DNA of 64,000 bases from Alteripontixanthobacter muriae (GTDB lineage Bacteria; Pseudomonadota; Alphaproteobacteria; Sphingomonadales; Sphingomonadaceae): positions 1 to 64,000 of the forward strand of contig NZ_JAAFZT010000005.1 in the NCBI RefSeq assembly GCF_013336795.1, written 5' to 3'. The translations under genes and the position numbers were made by a program. Under the pieces are notes generated by a model. It was not told the DNA's origin, did no database searches, and saw only the letters and a program-made list of their open reading frames with translations. Shown here piece after piece: positions 52,831-62,007 of this stretch (positions are counted from its first letter, which is position 1; every line of letters begins with the position of its first letter).

Positions 52831-55493
52831 CGCAGCGATGCTTGCGCTGCGGCAAGCCTGGCGATGGGAACGCGGTAGGGCGAAGCGCTCACATAATCGA
52901 GACCGACCTCGTTGCAGAAAGAGATCGATGCTGGATCGCCTCCATGTTCGCCGCATATGCCGAGCTTGATGTCGGAACGCGTGGCTCGCCCCCGTTCGAC
53001 GGCAGTGCGCAACAACTGCCCCACTCCATCAATGTCGAGACTGACAAAGGGATCGCGATCGTAGATGCCCTGTTCGACATAGGGCCCGAGAAAACGGGCC
53101 GCATCATCGCGCGAAACGCCGAGCGTCGTTTGAGTCAGGTCGTTGGTCCCGAACGAAAAGAACATCGCGTCCTTCGCGATTTCATCCGCCATCAGGCAGG
53201 CTCTCGGCAGTTCGATCATGGTGCCGACCAGATACTCGACTTCTCGCCGCTTCTCAGCGAACACCTCGGCCGCGACACGTTCCACCAGTTCGCGAAGGAT
53301 CGTCAGTTCCCGGCGCGTTCCGACCAATGGGATCATGATCTCTGGCAGCGGGGCCTGCTCGCTCGATGCAGCAACATCACAGACCGCCTCGAACAGCGCG
53401 CGTGCCTGCATTTCGTAAATTTCGGGATATGTGATGCCGAGGCGGCAACCACGATGGCCAAGCATCGGATTAAATTCGTGAAGGTCGGCGGCGCGGCGGC
53501 GCAGATGATCTATTCCGAACCCCGTGGCATCGGCGAGCTCGGCGAAGTCATCCTCGGCACTTGGCAAGAATTCGTGCAACGGCGGGTCCAGCAGCCGGAT
53601 CGTGCATGGCAGTCCAGCCATGACCTCGAATATCTCGTGAAAGTCTTTCCTTTGTTCAGGCAACAGTTTTGCCAAGGCTCCCCGGCGACCCGCTTCGTCT
53701 TCTGCCAGGATCATCTGGCGCACGGCGCTTATGCGGTCTGCATCGAAGAACATGTGCTCCGTACGGCAAAGGCCGATGCCTTCCGCACCGAACTGCCTTG
53801 CCATGCGGCAGTCGGCGGGTGTTTCGGCATTGGTGCGCACCTTCATGCGGCGGTGACGGTCGGCCCATTCCATCAAGGTAGCGAAATCGCCGGCAAGCTT
53901 AGGTTCGACGGTCGGCACTTCACCGGCCATCACCTGACCGTTGCCGCCATCCAGCGTGAGCATGTCGCCTTCGCTGAGTTGGCGCGAGCCGATCCGCAGG
54001 GTGCGCGCCTTCATGTCGATCGTGAGTTCCGAAGCACCCGATACGCAGGGGCGCCCCATGCCGCGTGCGACGACGGCGGCATGGCTGGTCATGCCGCCCC
54101 GCGCAGTCAGAATGCCCTTCGCAGCATGCATGCCGTGAATGTCTTCCGGGCTGGTTTCGAGCCGGACGAGAATGACCTTCTCACCGCGCTGGGCGTGCTG
54201 TTCGGCGGTATTGGCATCGAGTACGATGCGCCCTGCCGCTGCCCCCGGCGATGCCGGAAGGCCGCGGGTGAGCACGTCACGGTTCGCATCCGGGTCGAGG
54301 GTAGGATGCAGCAGCTGGTCGAGAGCCATCGGGTCGACGCGCAGAATAGCCGTTTTTTCGTCGATCAGCCCCTCGCCGACCATGTCCACCGCCATCTTGA
54401 GCGCCGCCTTGGCGGTACGCTTGCCGGTGCGGGTCTGGAGCATCCAGAGCTTGCCCTGCTGCACCGTGAATTCAATGTCCTGCATGTCGCGATAATGGCG
54501 TTCGAGCAGGTCGAAGGTCTGGGCCAGCTCAGCAAAGGCCTGCGGCATGGCTTCTTCCATGCTCGCTGGCTTCGCACCGGCATCCTCGCGCGCCTTCCTG
54601 GTCAGATATTGCGGGGTGCGGATGCCGGCGACCACGTCTTCCCCCTGCGCGTTTACCAGCCATTCGCCGTAGAACGCCTTCTCGCCCGTCGATGGGTCGC
54701 GAGTGAAGGCGACGCCTGTTGCACTGGTATCGCCCATGTTGCCGAAGACCATGGCCTGGACATTCACGGCAGTGCCCATGTCGGCGGGAATGTCGTTCAG
54801 CCTGCGATAGATCTTGGCGCGGTCTGCATCCCAGCTGTCGAACACGGCAGCGATAGCGCCCCAGAGCTGCGCCTGCACATCCTGCGGGAAAGGATCGCCC
54901 GTTTCCTGCTGGCAGATCGCCTTGTACTGCGCGACGATGCCTTCCCAATCTTCAGACTCCATCTCCGTATCGGAGAATATGCCCTTGTCTTCCTTCGCGA
55001 TTTCGAGCGCTTCCTCGAACAATCCGTGATCCACGCCGAGCACCACATCGGAATACATCTGGATGAACCGGCGGTAGGAGTCCCAAGCGAAGCGCGGGTC
55101 GCCTGAAACCTTTGCCAGGCCTTGTACCGTTTCGTCGTTCAGGCCGAGGTTGAGCACGGTGTCCATCATGCCTGGCATGGAAACTGCCGCGCCCGAGCGC
55201 ACCGATACCAGAAGCGGATCGTCCTTGCTTCCGAACGACTTGCCGACCGTTCTTTCGATGTGTTCGAGCGCACTTGCCACGTTCTGACGCAGCGCCGCGC
55301 TGAAATCCGCGCCTTCCTTCAGGTAGCGCACACATTCTTCGGTGGTGATGGTGAAACCCGGAGGCACCGGAAGGCCGATGCTGGCCATTTCCGCAAGATT
55401 GGCACCCTTGCCGCCGGTGATCGTCTTGTCCTTCTGGCGCACGTCCTTGTGAGGGGCGTCGCCGCCAAAGTGGTAAACGGTTTCGTTGCTCAT
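52827..55493 (-). CDS. ppdK: Pyruvate, phosphate dikinase
   Basis: An 888-residue enzyme interconverting pyruvate and phosphoenolpyruvate with ATP and Pi. The N-terminal ATP-grasp has TITGGKGANLAEMASIGLPV, the phosphohistidine is in GGMTSHAAVVARGMG (about 450-460), and the C-terminal PEP-binding TIM barrel has AEGIGLCRTEHMFFDADR and GICGEHGGDP with the catalytic Cys. The start at 55493 (MSNETVYHFGGDAPHKD) is preferred; the frame to 55583 is too long. Probably for gluconeogenesis or reversible glycolysis. Confidence 0.96.
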   Translation of the reverse strand: MSNETVYHFGGDAPHKDVRQKDKTITGGKGANLAEMASIGLPVPPGFTITTEECVRYLKEGADFSAALRQNVASALEHIERTVGKSFGSKDDPLLVSVRSGAAVSMPGMMDTVLNLGLNDETVQGLAKVSGDPRFAWDSYRRFIQMYSDVVLGVDHGLFEEALEIAKEDKGIFSDTEMESEDWEGIVAQYKAICQQETGDPFPQDVQAQLWGAIAAVFDSWDADRAKIYRRLNDIPADMGTAVNVQAMVFGNMGDTSATGVAFTRDPSTGEKAFYGEWLVNAQGEDVVAGIRTPQYLTRKAREDAGAKPASMEEAMPQAFAELAQTFDLLERHYRDMQDIEFTVQQGKLWMLQTRTGKRTAKAALKMAVDMVGEGLIDEKTAILRVDPMALDQLLHPTLDPDANRDVLTRGLPASPGAAAGRIVLDANTAEQHAQRGEKVILVRLETSPEDIHGMHAAKGILTARGGMTSHAAVVARGMGRPCVSGASELTIDMKARTLRIGSRQLSEGDMLTLDGGNGQVMAGEVPTVEPKLAGDFATLMEWADRHRRMKVRTNAETPADCRMARQFGAEGIGLCRTEHMFFDADRISAVRQMILAEDEAGRRGALAKLLPEQRKDFHEIFEVMAGLPCTIRLLDPPLHEFLPSAEDDFAELADATGFGIDHLRRRAADLHEFNPMLGHRGCRLGITYPEIYEMQARALFEAVCDVAASSEQAPLPEIMIPLVGTRRELTILRELVERVAAEVFAEKRREVEYLVGTMIELPRACLMADEIAKDAMFFSFGTNDLTQTTLGVSRDDAARFLGPYVEQGIYDRDPFVSLDIDGVGQLLRTAVERGRATRSDIKLGICGEHGGDPASISFCNEVGLDYVSASPYRVPIARLAAAQASLR

Positions 55494-55548
55494 CAGGGAA
55501 CATCCTGTTGCATGGAACACATGGAACACGGTCCATGCCAAATAGACT

Positions 55549-57864
55549 TCATCCTTCGATGCGGCTGAAATCGGCGACCGCATCCACCGCGGCGCGGAAG
55601 CGGGCGAGAAGGTTCAGGCGCTGCGTGCGCTTGTCCTGATCGTCCGCGTTCACGGTCACTTCGTCGAAGAACCGGTCGATCGGCGCACGCAGGGATGCGA
55701 GCGCCGACATCGCACCGGAGAAATCCTCCGCCTGAGCCGCAGCCTTCGCCTTTGGCTCTGCCTGATCCAGCACATCCATCAGCGCCTTTTCGGCCGGTTC
55801 GGGCGTGTAGGAAAGAGCATTGCTGTGGCGCTGCGCCATCTTGGCATCGACCACCGCCTTCAGATCGGGATCGTCGACTATGGCGAGCGGGTCTTCCTCA
55901 CCCGTGCGGGCAATCTCACCCTCGATCCCGTGCCAGTCTTCCTTTTTCAGGATGTTGGCCGCGCGCTTGTAGGCGGCGAGGAGGTTGGCTCCGTCTTCGG
56001 AGGCGATGAAGGTTTGCAGCGCGTTCACACGGGAAAGAAGCCGCACAAGGTCATCTTCGTTCCCGAGCGCGAACACTGCATCGATAAGATCGTGGCGAAC
56101 GCCCGCTTCGCGTTGCTGAATTTTGAGGCGGTCGGCGAAGAAGTCTAGAAGGTCGTAGATTCGCGCAAGACCGACCTTCAGACCTTCCTCCTTCATCGGA
56201 TCGTATACATCGTCGAGCGACGCTCGCAGCCCCTGTAAAGCCGTATTGATGTTCGCGCCCCGATCTTGGATTGTCCTCAGATCAGAAACCAGCCTGTCAT
56301 AGAGATCGTTCGCACCTTTGGTCATACGACCCATTAAAACATCGGAGGAAGTGCTTAAGAAAGCTCGTGGCAGAGCAAACCTGAGTTCGTTAGCCATAAT
56401 TAGCTGTATGCTGGACAGGGCGGCTCGCCTGAGAGCGAAAGGGTCTTTGGAGCCTGTCGGCCGTTCATCAACTGCGAAGAACCCGGCCAGAGTATCCAGC
56501 TTATCCGCCAAACTCACCGCTACCGTCACCGGCGCAGTGGGCACCTCTTCACCCTGCCCCACTGGCTTGTAGTGGTCGCGGATGGCATCAGCCACTGCAT
56601 CGTCCAGACCCTCGGCACGAGCATAATACCCGCCGATAACGCCTTGTAATTCCGGGAACTCGCCAACCATTTCGGTAACGAGGTCTGCCTTGGCTAGATG
56701 CGCAGCCTGTTCTGCAAGGTCTGGATCGGCACCGGGCACGATGCCCTCTTCCGCCAGCCAACGCGCCAGCTTCGCAACCCGCTCGACCTTGTCGGCGACG
56801 GTACCGAGCTTTTCGTGGAAGGTAATCCGCTCTAGACCCTCGGCATGCTGGGCCAAGGTCTTCTTGCGGTCCTGCTCCCAGAAGAAGCGCGCGTCGGCCA
56901 GCCTTGCGGCGAGCACCTTGCGGTTGCCATCGACAATGGCCTCTCCGCCGTCGCGGCCCTCGATATTGGCCGTGCAGATGAATGCATCCGCAAGCTTGCC
57001 GTCACGTTCGCAGACGAAATATTTCTGATTGGTGCGGGCGGTCAGCTGGATGACCTCGGGCGGAACGGCGAGGAAATCCTCGTCGAAATGGCCAAGCAGC
57101 GGGATCGGCCATTCCGTCAGACCGGCATTCTCGACCACCAGCCCCTCGTCCTCGACCAGATCAAGCCCCGCCTGAGCCGCGACGTCATGCGCGCCCTTGC
57201 AGATTAGGGCCTCCCGTTCCGCATGATCGACGATGACGTGGGCGGCGCGCAGCTTCATCGCGTAATCATCCGCGCCGCCGATAGTTATGTCGCCCGAATG
57301 GTGGAACCGGTGCCCCAGGGTAACCGCGCCGCTGGTGACGCCATGCACTTCGCAGGGCACGATCTCACCATCCAGCAAGGCGACGATCCCGGAAAGCGGG
57401 CGTACCCAGCGCAGGCTTTCGGTGCTCAGCGAGGCCTCGCCCCAGCGCATGCTCTTGGGCCAGGGGAAAGCGCGGACGATCGCAGGGATGGCTTCGGCCA
57501 GAACGTCGCTAACTGCCCTGCCCGGCACCTCGGTCACGGCAAAAAGCGTGGGCGTGCCTTTGACGTCCATCACCTCCAGTTGGTCGCGCGCCAGACCGGT
57601 GGAACGCAGGAAGCCTTCGATGGCCTTGTCCGGCGCATCCGCTTTCGGCCCCTTGCGTTCTTCGCTCACCGCTTCCGTGTGCTCGGGCAGGTTGCGAGCG
57701 ATCAGCGCAAGGCGGCGCGGCGTACTGAAGACCTCGGGTGAGGCAATCTCGATCCCTGCCGCGACCATCTGTTCGGTAAACAGCCTCGCCAGATCCTGCC
57801 GTGCGCCTTTCTGCATGCGCGCGGGGATTTCTTCGGACCGCAGTTCGAGGAGGAAATCGCTCAT
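55549..57864 (-). CDS. glyS: Glycyl-tRNA synthetase beta subunit
   Basis: A 771-residue beta chain. [20 protein letters not shown] is the N-terminus, then [13 protein letters not shown] and [20 protein letters not shown]; the C-terminal anticodon-binding region has [20 protein letters not shown]. The start ATG overlaps the glyQ stop by four bases. A middle segment, about 56281-56400 (residues near 490-530), is unusually A+T-rich and diverges from the expected pattern, suggesting a replaced patch. Confidence 0.94.
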   Translation of the reverse strand: MSDFLLELRSEEIPARMQKGARQDLARLFTEQMVAAGIEIASPEVFSTPRRLALIARNLPEHTEAVSEERKGPKADAPDKAIEGFLRSTGLARDQLEVMDVKGTPTLFAVTEVPGRAVSDVLAEAIPAIVRAFPWPKSMRWGEASLSTESLRWVRPLSGIVALLDGEIVPCEVHGVTSGAVTLGHRFHHSGDITIGGADDYAMKLRAAHVIVDHAEREALICKGAHDVAAQAGLDLVEDEGLVVENAGLTEWPIPLLGHFDEDFLAVPPEVIQLTARTNQKYFVCERDGKLADAFICTANIEGRDGGEAIVDGNRKVLAARLADARFFWEQDRKKTLAQHAEGLERITFHEKLGTVADKVERVAKLARWLAEEGIVPGADPDLAEQAAHLAKADLVTEMVGEFPELQGVIGGYYARAEGLDDAVADAIRDHYKPVGQGEEVPTAPVTVAVSLADKLDTLAGFFAVDERPTGSKDPFALRRAALSSIQLIMANELRFALPRAFLSTSSDVLMGRMTKGANDLYDRLVSDLRTIQDRGANINTALQGLRASLDDVYDPMKEEGLKVGLARIYDLLDFFADRLKIQQREAGVRHDLIDAVFALGNEDDLVRLLSRVNALQTFIASEDGANLLAAYKRAANILKKEDWHGIEGEIARTGEEDPLAIVDDPDLKAVVDAKMAQRHSNALSYTPEPAEKALMDVLDQAEPKAKAAAQAEDFSGAMSALASLRAPIDRFFDEVTVNADDQDKRTQRLNLLARFRAAVDAVADFSRIEG

Positions 57865-58775
57865 GCCGACCACTCCGGATATTCGCTGGCCCAGCGCTCC
57901 TTCTCCCGCTCCATGTATGCCTCGCATGAACCACGCGCCAGGTCGCGCACCTGTGCCATGTAGCTGGCGCGTTCCTGCACGCCGATCACGCCGCGGGCCT
58001 GCAGCAGGTTGAAGATGTGACTGGCCTCGATCGCCTGTTCATAGGCGGGAATGGGCAGCTTGGCTTCCAGCGCATTGCGGCATTCGGCAGCGGCCTTGCG
58101 GAACAGGTCGAACAGGGCATCCGTTTCGGCGATCTCGAAATTCCAGGCGCTCATCTGCTTTTCGTTTTCGAGGAACACCTCGCCATAGGAAACGCCTGGC
58201 CGCCCCGCTGCGGGCGCGGAGAACGCGAGGTCGTACACGTTGTCGACACCCTGAATATACATGGCGAGCCGCTCGAGCCCGTAGGTAAGTTCACCCGCGA
58301 CGGGCTTGCAATCATAGCCGCCCATCTGCTGGAAATAGGTGAACTGCGTCACCTCCATCCCGTCGCACCAGACTTCCCAGCCAAGGCCCCAAGCGCCGAG
58401 GGTGGGGCTTTCCCAGTCGTCCTCCACGAAGCGGATATCGTGCTTCAGCGGATCGATGCCGATGGCCGAAAGGCTGTCTAGGTAGAGCTGCTGCAGATTG
58501 CTCGGGCTTGGCTTCAGGATCACCTGATACTGGTAATAATGCTGCAGCCGGTTCGGGTTTTCGCCGTAACGGCCATCGGTCGGGCGGCGGCAGGGCTGGA
58601 CGAAGGCTGCGTTCCACGGCTCCGGCCCCAATGCGCGCAAGGTCGTCGCGGTGTGAAAAGTGCCCGCGCCCATCCGCATGTCGTAGGGCTGTAATATCAG
58701 GCAACCATGAGCACTCCAGTAATCGTGGAGCGTGAGGATCATGTCCTGAAAGCTGTTTGCAGGGTCGCGTGCCAT
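57861..58775 (-). CDS. glyQ: Glycyl-tRNA synthetase alpha subunit
   Basis: A 304-residue alpha chain of the tetrameric synthetase. [60 protein letters not shown] and [20 protein letters not shown] contain class II motifs. It is the first gene of the glyQ-glyS pair, starting at [11 protein letters not shown] (58775), with no longer family-consistent start. Confidence 0.97.
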   Translation of the reverse strand: MARDPANSFQDMILTLHDYWSAHGCLILQPYDMRMGAGTFHTATTLRALGPEPWNAAFVQPCRRPTDGRYGENPNRLQHYYQYQVILKPSPSNLQQLYLDSLSAIGIDPLKHDIRFVEDDWESPTLGAWGLGWEVWCDGMEVTQFTYFQQMGGYDCKPVAGELTYGLERLAMYIQGVDNVYDLAFSAPAAGRPGVSYGEVFLENEKQMSAWNFEIAETDALFDLFRKAAAECRNALEAKLPIPAYEQAIEASHIFNLLQARGVIGVQERASYMAQVRDLARGSCEAYMEREKERWASEYPEWSA

Positions 58776-58921
58776 GGTGCGGGGCTTTGGCGGATGGGCG
58801 TTTGAGCGTCAATGCCGGGCTGCACAGCCGCCCATTGGCCGGTATTTCGGAAAGGCTTGTCACTGCCGCGATGAACGGGCATTCATCATCCGTGAAGAAT
58901 TTACATGCGACGAAGGCCGTG

Positions 58922-59857
58922 ATGAAACCGATTATGCGCAGGATTGCCGGGCTTTTCTCCGGCGTGGCCATGCTGGCGACCCTACCCGCCTGCGCTCAGC
59001 AGAGCCTGCCGACGCCGGTGCCGAACACCCGCGTGTCCTTGGCCGAAGTCGAATTGGACGGCCCAGCCCTGTGGCGCGTGGCGGATGAGGATACGACGAT
59101 CTATCTGTTCGGGACGGTTCATGCCCTGCCCGAAGGAATGGACTGGTATCGCGGCACCATCTCCGACGCGCTTGCCTCGTCCGACATGCTGGTGACCGAA
59201 ATTCTCACCGATGAAAGCATGGCTGCGACGATGCAGCAGCTGGTTGCGGAAAAGGCGGTGCTGCCGGAAGGGCAGTCGCTGCGTGCCCTCCTCGATGTAA
59301 ACCAGCGCGCGTCCTACGAAAAGGCAGTTGCCGGACTTGGCCTTCCCGCCGATTCTTTCGACCGGTTCGAGCCGTGGTACGCGGCAATGATGCTGTCGAT
59401 GCTTCCGCTTCTGCAGCAGGGCTATACGCCCGATCAGGGGGTGGAGAAGATCCTGGAAAGCCGCGCCGGCGCGGGTCTGGGCCGCGGAGAGCTGGAAACT
59501 GTCGATTATCAGATTGCGCTTTTCGACCAGTTGCCGATGGAATCGCAGATCAGCTTTCTTGCCGAAGTTGCCGACAATTTCGACAAGATGAAGCCCATGA
59601 TCGACGCCATGGTTGCCGAATGGCTCGAAGGCGATGCGGACGGCCTGGCCGCTCTGATGAACGATAGCATGACGGACCCGGTGCTCGCCGAATGGTTGCT
59701 TTACAAGCGTAACCGGAACTGGGCAGGATGGATCGACAGGAGGCTGGATCAGCCGGGCACGGTCTTCATCGCTGTTGGCGCTGGCCACCTGGCTGGCGAG
59801 AAGTCGGTACAGGATGCCCTTGCCGACCGCGGTATCCAGACGGAGCGGGTGCAATGA
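58922..59857 (+). CDS. TraB/GumN family lipoprotein-like protein
   Basis: About 311 residues. I start at MKPIMRRIAGLFSGVAMLAT (58922), giving a signal peptide with TLPACAQQS, a lipobox-like ending. The TraB/GumN core is visible: IYLFGTVHALPEGMDWYRGT (GTVH), DMLVTEIL and the C-terminal FIAVGAGHLAGEKSVQDALA (GxGH). This family is thought to be metalloprotease-like, but activity is not established here. The frame upstream to 58757 overlaps glyQ divergently and is excluded. Confidence 0.85.
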   Translation: MKPIMRRIAGLFSGVAMLATLPACAQQSLPTPVPNTRVSLAEVELDGPALWRVADEDTTIYLFGTVHALPEGMDWYRGTISDALASSDMLVTEILTDESMAATMQQLVAEKAVLPEGQSLRALLDVNQRASYEKAVAGLGLPADSFDRFEPWYAAMMLSMLPLLQQGYTPDQGVEKILESRAGAGLGRGELETVDYQIALFDQLPMESQISFLAEVADNFDKMKPMIDAMVAEWLEGDADGLAALMNDSMTDPVLAEWLLYKRNRNWAGWIDRRLDQPGTVFIAVGAGHLAGEKSVQDALADRGIQTERVQ

Positions 59858-59970
59858 CGAAACGGCTTTTGATTACGGTTTGCGCGGCAGCGGTTCTTGC
59901 CGGATGCAGCGGGGGCAATGCACGTGAGGAGCGCTCCGATTCCGCGCCGATCCTCTGGGAACTCGCCTAG
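59854..59970 (+). CDS. Tiny lipoprotein, 38 aa
   Basis: The start overlaps the TraB-like stop by four bases (ATGA). MTKRLLITVCAAAVLAGCSG has a clear lipobox VLAGC, and the mature peptide is only about 21 residues (ends SAPILWELA). It is too short for an enzyme. It may anchor or associate with the upstream protein at the outer membrane. Bases 59971-60126 beyond it show no gene. Confidence 0.6.
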   Translation: MTKRLLITVCAAAVLAGCSGGNAREERSDSAPILWELA

Positions 59971-60126
59971 CTTTCGTTCTGTTACCGTTCCGTCCAGCAA
60001 TACGCCGATTGCCATTTTTCTTGCTTTGAGCACGGCACCTCCTTAGGGCGCAGGCTTTCTGGCCATGGTCATCCCTGGAGGCGTGGCGGAAAAACGTAAC
60101 TCAACGCAATTCGAAAGGCACGTGAC

Positions 60127-60831
60127 ATGAGCGAAGCTCTCAACCTGCCGGCCGAGACGCGCGAAGGGGTTGGCAAGGGAGCCTCCCGTTCACTGCGTCG
60201 TGAAGGTCGGATACCTGCGGTCATCTATGGCGGCAAGGAAGAACCCACCCCGATCCACGTCGAGGAAAAGGAACTGGTCCGTCAGCTGATGACCGGCCAC
60301 TTCATGAACTCCATCGTCATGATCGAGCTTGGCGGAAAGAGCATTCGTGCGCTGCCCAAGGACGTGGCGCTTCACCCGGTTACCGACCGCCCTGTGCATG
60401 CCGATTTCCTGCGCCTGTCCAAGGATTCCAAGATCGAAGTCGCCGTTCCGGTGGTGTTCGTGAACGAAGAAGCCAGCCCCGGCCTGAAGAAGGGGGGCGT
60501 GCTGAACATCGTTCGTCACGAGCTGGATCTGATCTGCGAATCCGACAAGATCCCCGACGAGATCTCAATCGACGTGACCGGCAAGGAAGTCGGCGATTCG
60601 ATCCACATCAGTGCCATCGAACTGCCGGCCGGTTCGCAAAGCGCGATCACCGACCGTGACTTCACCATTGCGACGCTGGTCGCGCCGTCTGCCCTGAAGC
60701 GTGCCGAAGGCACGGCCGAAGAAGGCGAAGACGAGCAGACTGGCGCCGGCATGGAAGCCGGTGGCACCGCTGCGACCGAACAGGGTCCGGACGACGACGC
60801 TGCCAAGGAACAGGAAGAAAAGAGCGAATAA
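60127..60831 (+). CDS. rplY: Ribosomal protein L25/general stress protein Ctc
   Basis: A 234-residue 5S rRNA-binding protein. The N-terminal L25 domain ([20 protein letters not shown] then VIYGG) is followed by the Ctc-type C-terminal domain ([20 protein letters not shown]). The last 40 residues are an acidic Glu-rich tail ([17 protein letters not shown]). It is followed by a terminator hairpin. Confidence 0.95.
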   Translation: MSEALNLPAETREGVGKGASRSLRREGRIPAVIYGGKEEPTPIHVEEKELVRQLMTGHFMNSIVMIELGGKSIRALPKDVALHPVTDRPVHADFLRLSKDSKIEVAVPVVFVNEEASPGLKKGGVLNIVRHELDLICESDKIPDEISIDVTGKEVGDSIHISAIELPAGSQSAITDRDFTIATLVAPSALKRAEGTAEEGEDEQTGAGMEAGGTAATEQGPDDDAAKEQEEKSE

Positions 60832-60857
60832 GCTCTTTTTCCTGCAAGCAAATCAGA

Positions 60858-60891
60858 GGCCGGTTCAGCAGCAATGCTGGGCCGGCCTTTT
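60858..60891 (+). terminator. Rho-independent terminator after rplY
   Basis: GGCCGG-TT-CAGCA and TGCTG-GG-CCGGCC form an imperfect stem with loop GCAA, followed by TTTT. It separates rplY from pth. Confidence 0.8.
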
Positions 60892-60958
60892 CGCTGGCGA
60901 ACGCTTGCACGAAACCGCCGCTGCTTGCTCTCGGCGGTAAAGAAGCTATCGGGGCGGC

Positions 60959-61537
60959 ATGCAAATCTGGACAGGCCTAGGAAATCCCGGACCGCAATAT
61001 GCGCTGCACCGGCACAATATCGGGTTCATGGCGATCGACGTCATTGCCGACTTCCACGACTTTGCGCCCGTCCAGAAGAAGTTTTCAGGCTGGACGCAGG
61101 AAGGCCGCATCGGCGGCGAAAAGATCCTCTTGCTCAAACCCGCGACATTCATGAACAAGAGCGGTCAATCTGTCGCTGAAGCGATGCGCTTCTTCAAGCT
61201 GGACATCGAAGCGCTGACCGTCTTCCATGACGAGCTGGACCTCGCCCCTTTCAAGGTGAAGGTCAAACAGGGTGGCGGCCACGCCGGGCACAATGGCCTG
61301 CGTTCGATCGACCAGCATCTTGGCCCCGATTTCCGGCGGGTGCGGCTGGGCATCGGTCACCCCGGGCACAAGGATCGGGTGACTGGCCATGTTCTCGGAA
61401 ATTATGCGAAGGCAGAACAGGACGATCTCGTGACGATGCTGGGCGCAGTCGGTGCGGAGTGTCACTGGCTTGCCAAGGGAGATGCACCGCGGTTCATGAG
61501 CGACCTTGCTTCCCGCACGCAGCAGGCCGAGGATTGA
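60959..61537 (+). CDS. pth: Peptidyl-tRNA hydrolase
   Basis: A 192-residue Pth that releases peptidyl-tRNA. IWTGLGNPGPQYALHRHNIG contains the catalytic His, LKPATFMNKSGQSVAEAMRF is conserved, and DELDLAPFKVKVKQGGGHAG and HNGLRSIDQHLGPDFRRVRL surround the active site. The start at 60959 has a weak GGGGCGG ribosome site. It is 127 bases past rplY, separated by a terminator, so it probably has its own promoter. Confidence 0.95.
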   Translation: MQIWTGLGNPGPQYALHRHNIGFMAIDVIADFHDFAPVQKKFSGWTQEGRIGGEKILLLKPATFMNKSGQSVAEAMRFFKLDIEALTVFHDELDLAPFKVKVKQGGGHAGHNGLRSIDQHLGPDFRRVRLGIGHPGHKDRVTGHVLGNYAKAEQDDLVTMLGAVGAECHWLAKGDAPRFMSDLASRTQQAED

Positions 61538-61608
61538 TGTCGGCGGAGTTTACAAGTCGCAACCCGCGCGGACAGCGTTAACCATCGAATGCGGCTTGCT
61601 CGCGTGCA

Positions 61609-61623
61609 TGGCACGCCACTTGC
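61609..61623 (+). promoter_or_regulatory. Near-consensus sigma-54 promoter
   Basis: TGGCACG-CCAC-TTGC (61609-61623) matches the -24/-12 consensus TGGCACG-N4-TTGC exactly. It lies 49 bases before the ATG of the PEP-CTERM gene. Sigma-54 control of PEP-CTERM genes by a PrsK/PrsR-type system is known in some bacteria; the regulator genes are not in the window. Confidence 0.75.
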
Positions 61624-61672
61624 GTGTAGGTCGACAAAAGACGCTAAGCTTGATTTTCACGAAGGGGCAAAC

Positions 61673-61899
61673 ATGAAGAAGATTGTGTTCGGAACCGTTC
61701 TTGCAGTGGCCTGCTGATCGCAGCACCGGCCTTGGCGATGACATCTCCGCCGTCCAGCGATCACCCTGCCCGGCCCGGAAAAGGCAGTTCGTCCAGCGGC
61801 GGCGCCACTCAGGTTCCGGAGCCTGGTATTCTTGGCCTCATGGGTCTTGGCCTCGCCGGCCTCGCTTTTGCGAGCACGCGCAGGCGTCGTCGCTCCTGA
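61673..61899 (+). pseudogene. PEP-CTERM mini-protein with frameshifted signal peptide
   Basis: From ATG 61673 the frame reads MKKIVFGTVLAVA then Cys and stop. The next frame continues directly: GLLIAAPALAMTSPPSSD, a Gly/Ser linker, and QVPEPGILGLMGLGLAGLAF followed by a basic tail, which is a textbook PEP-CTERM sorting signal (VPEP, hydrophobic helix, RRRRR). Adding one G in GTGGCC (about 61712) would give a 75-residue protein with signal peptide, a roughly 27-residue mature linker and the sorting signal. The total length, 227 bases, is one short of a multiple of three. It is broken, phase-variable, or affected by a sequencing error. Confidence 0.75.
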
Positions 61900-62007
61900 T
61901 CGCGCAGACTCCGATCATGATCTGACCAGCGGTGCCCGACGGGGCGCTGGCTTTCGCGCCGCACGGCCGCTAAGGCCCGCGCAAACACATCATATCGGAG
62001 TTACAAC

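Noticed and set aside
59749-60033. A minus-strand frame with AAGGAGG before a GTG start
   Set aside because: It overlaps the TraB-like end and the tiny lipoprotein on the other strand, and the protein shows no recognisable pattern; the ribosome-site match may be chance.
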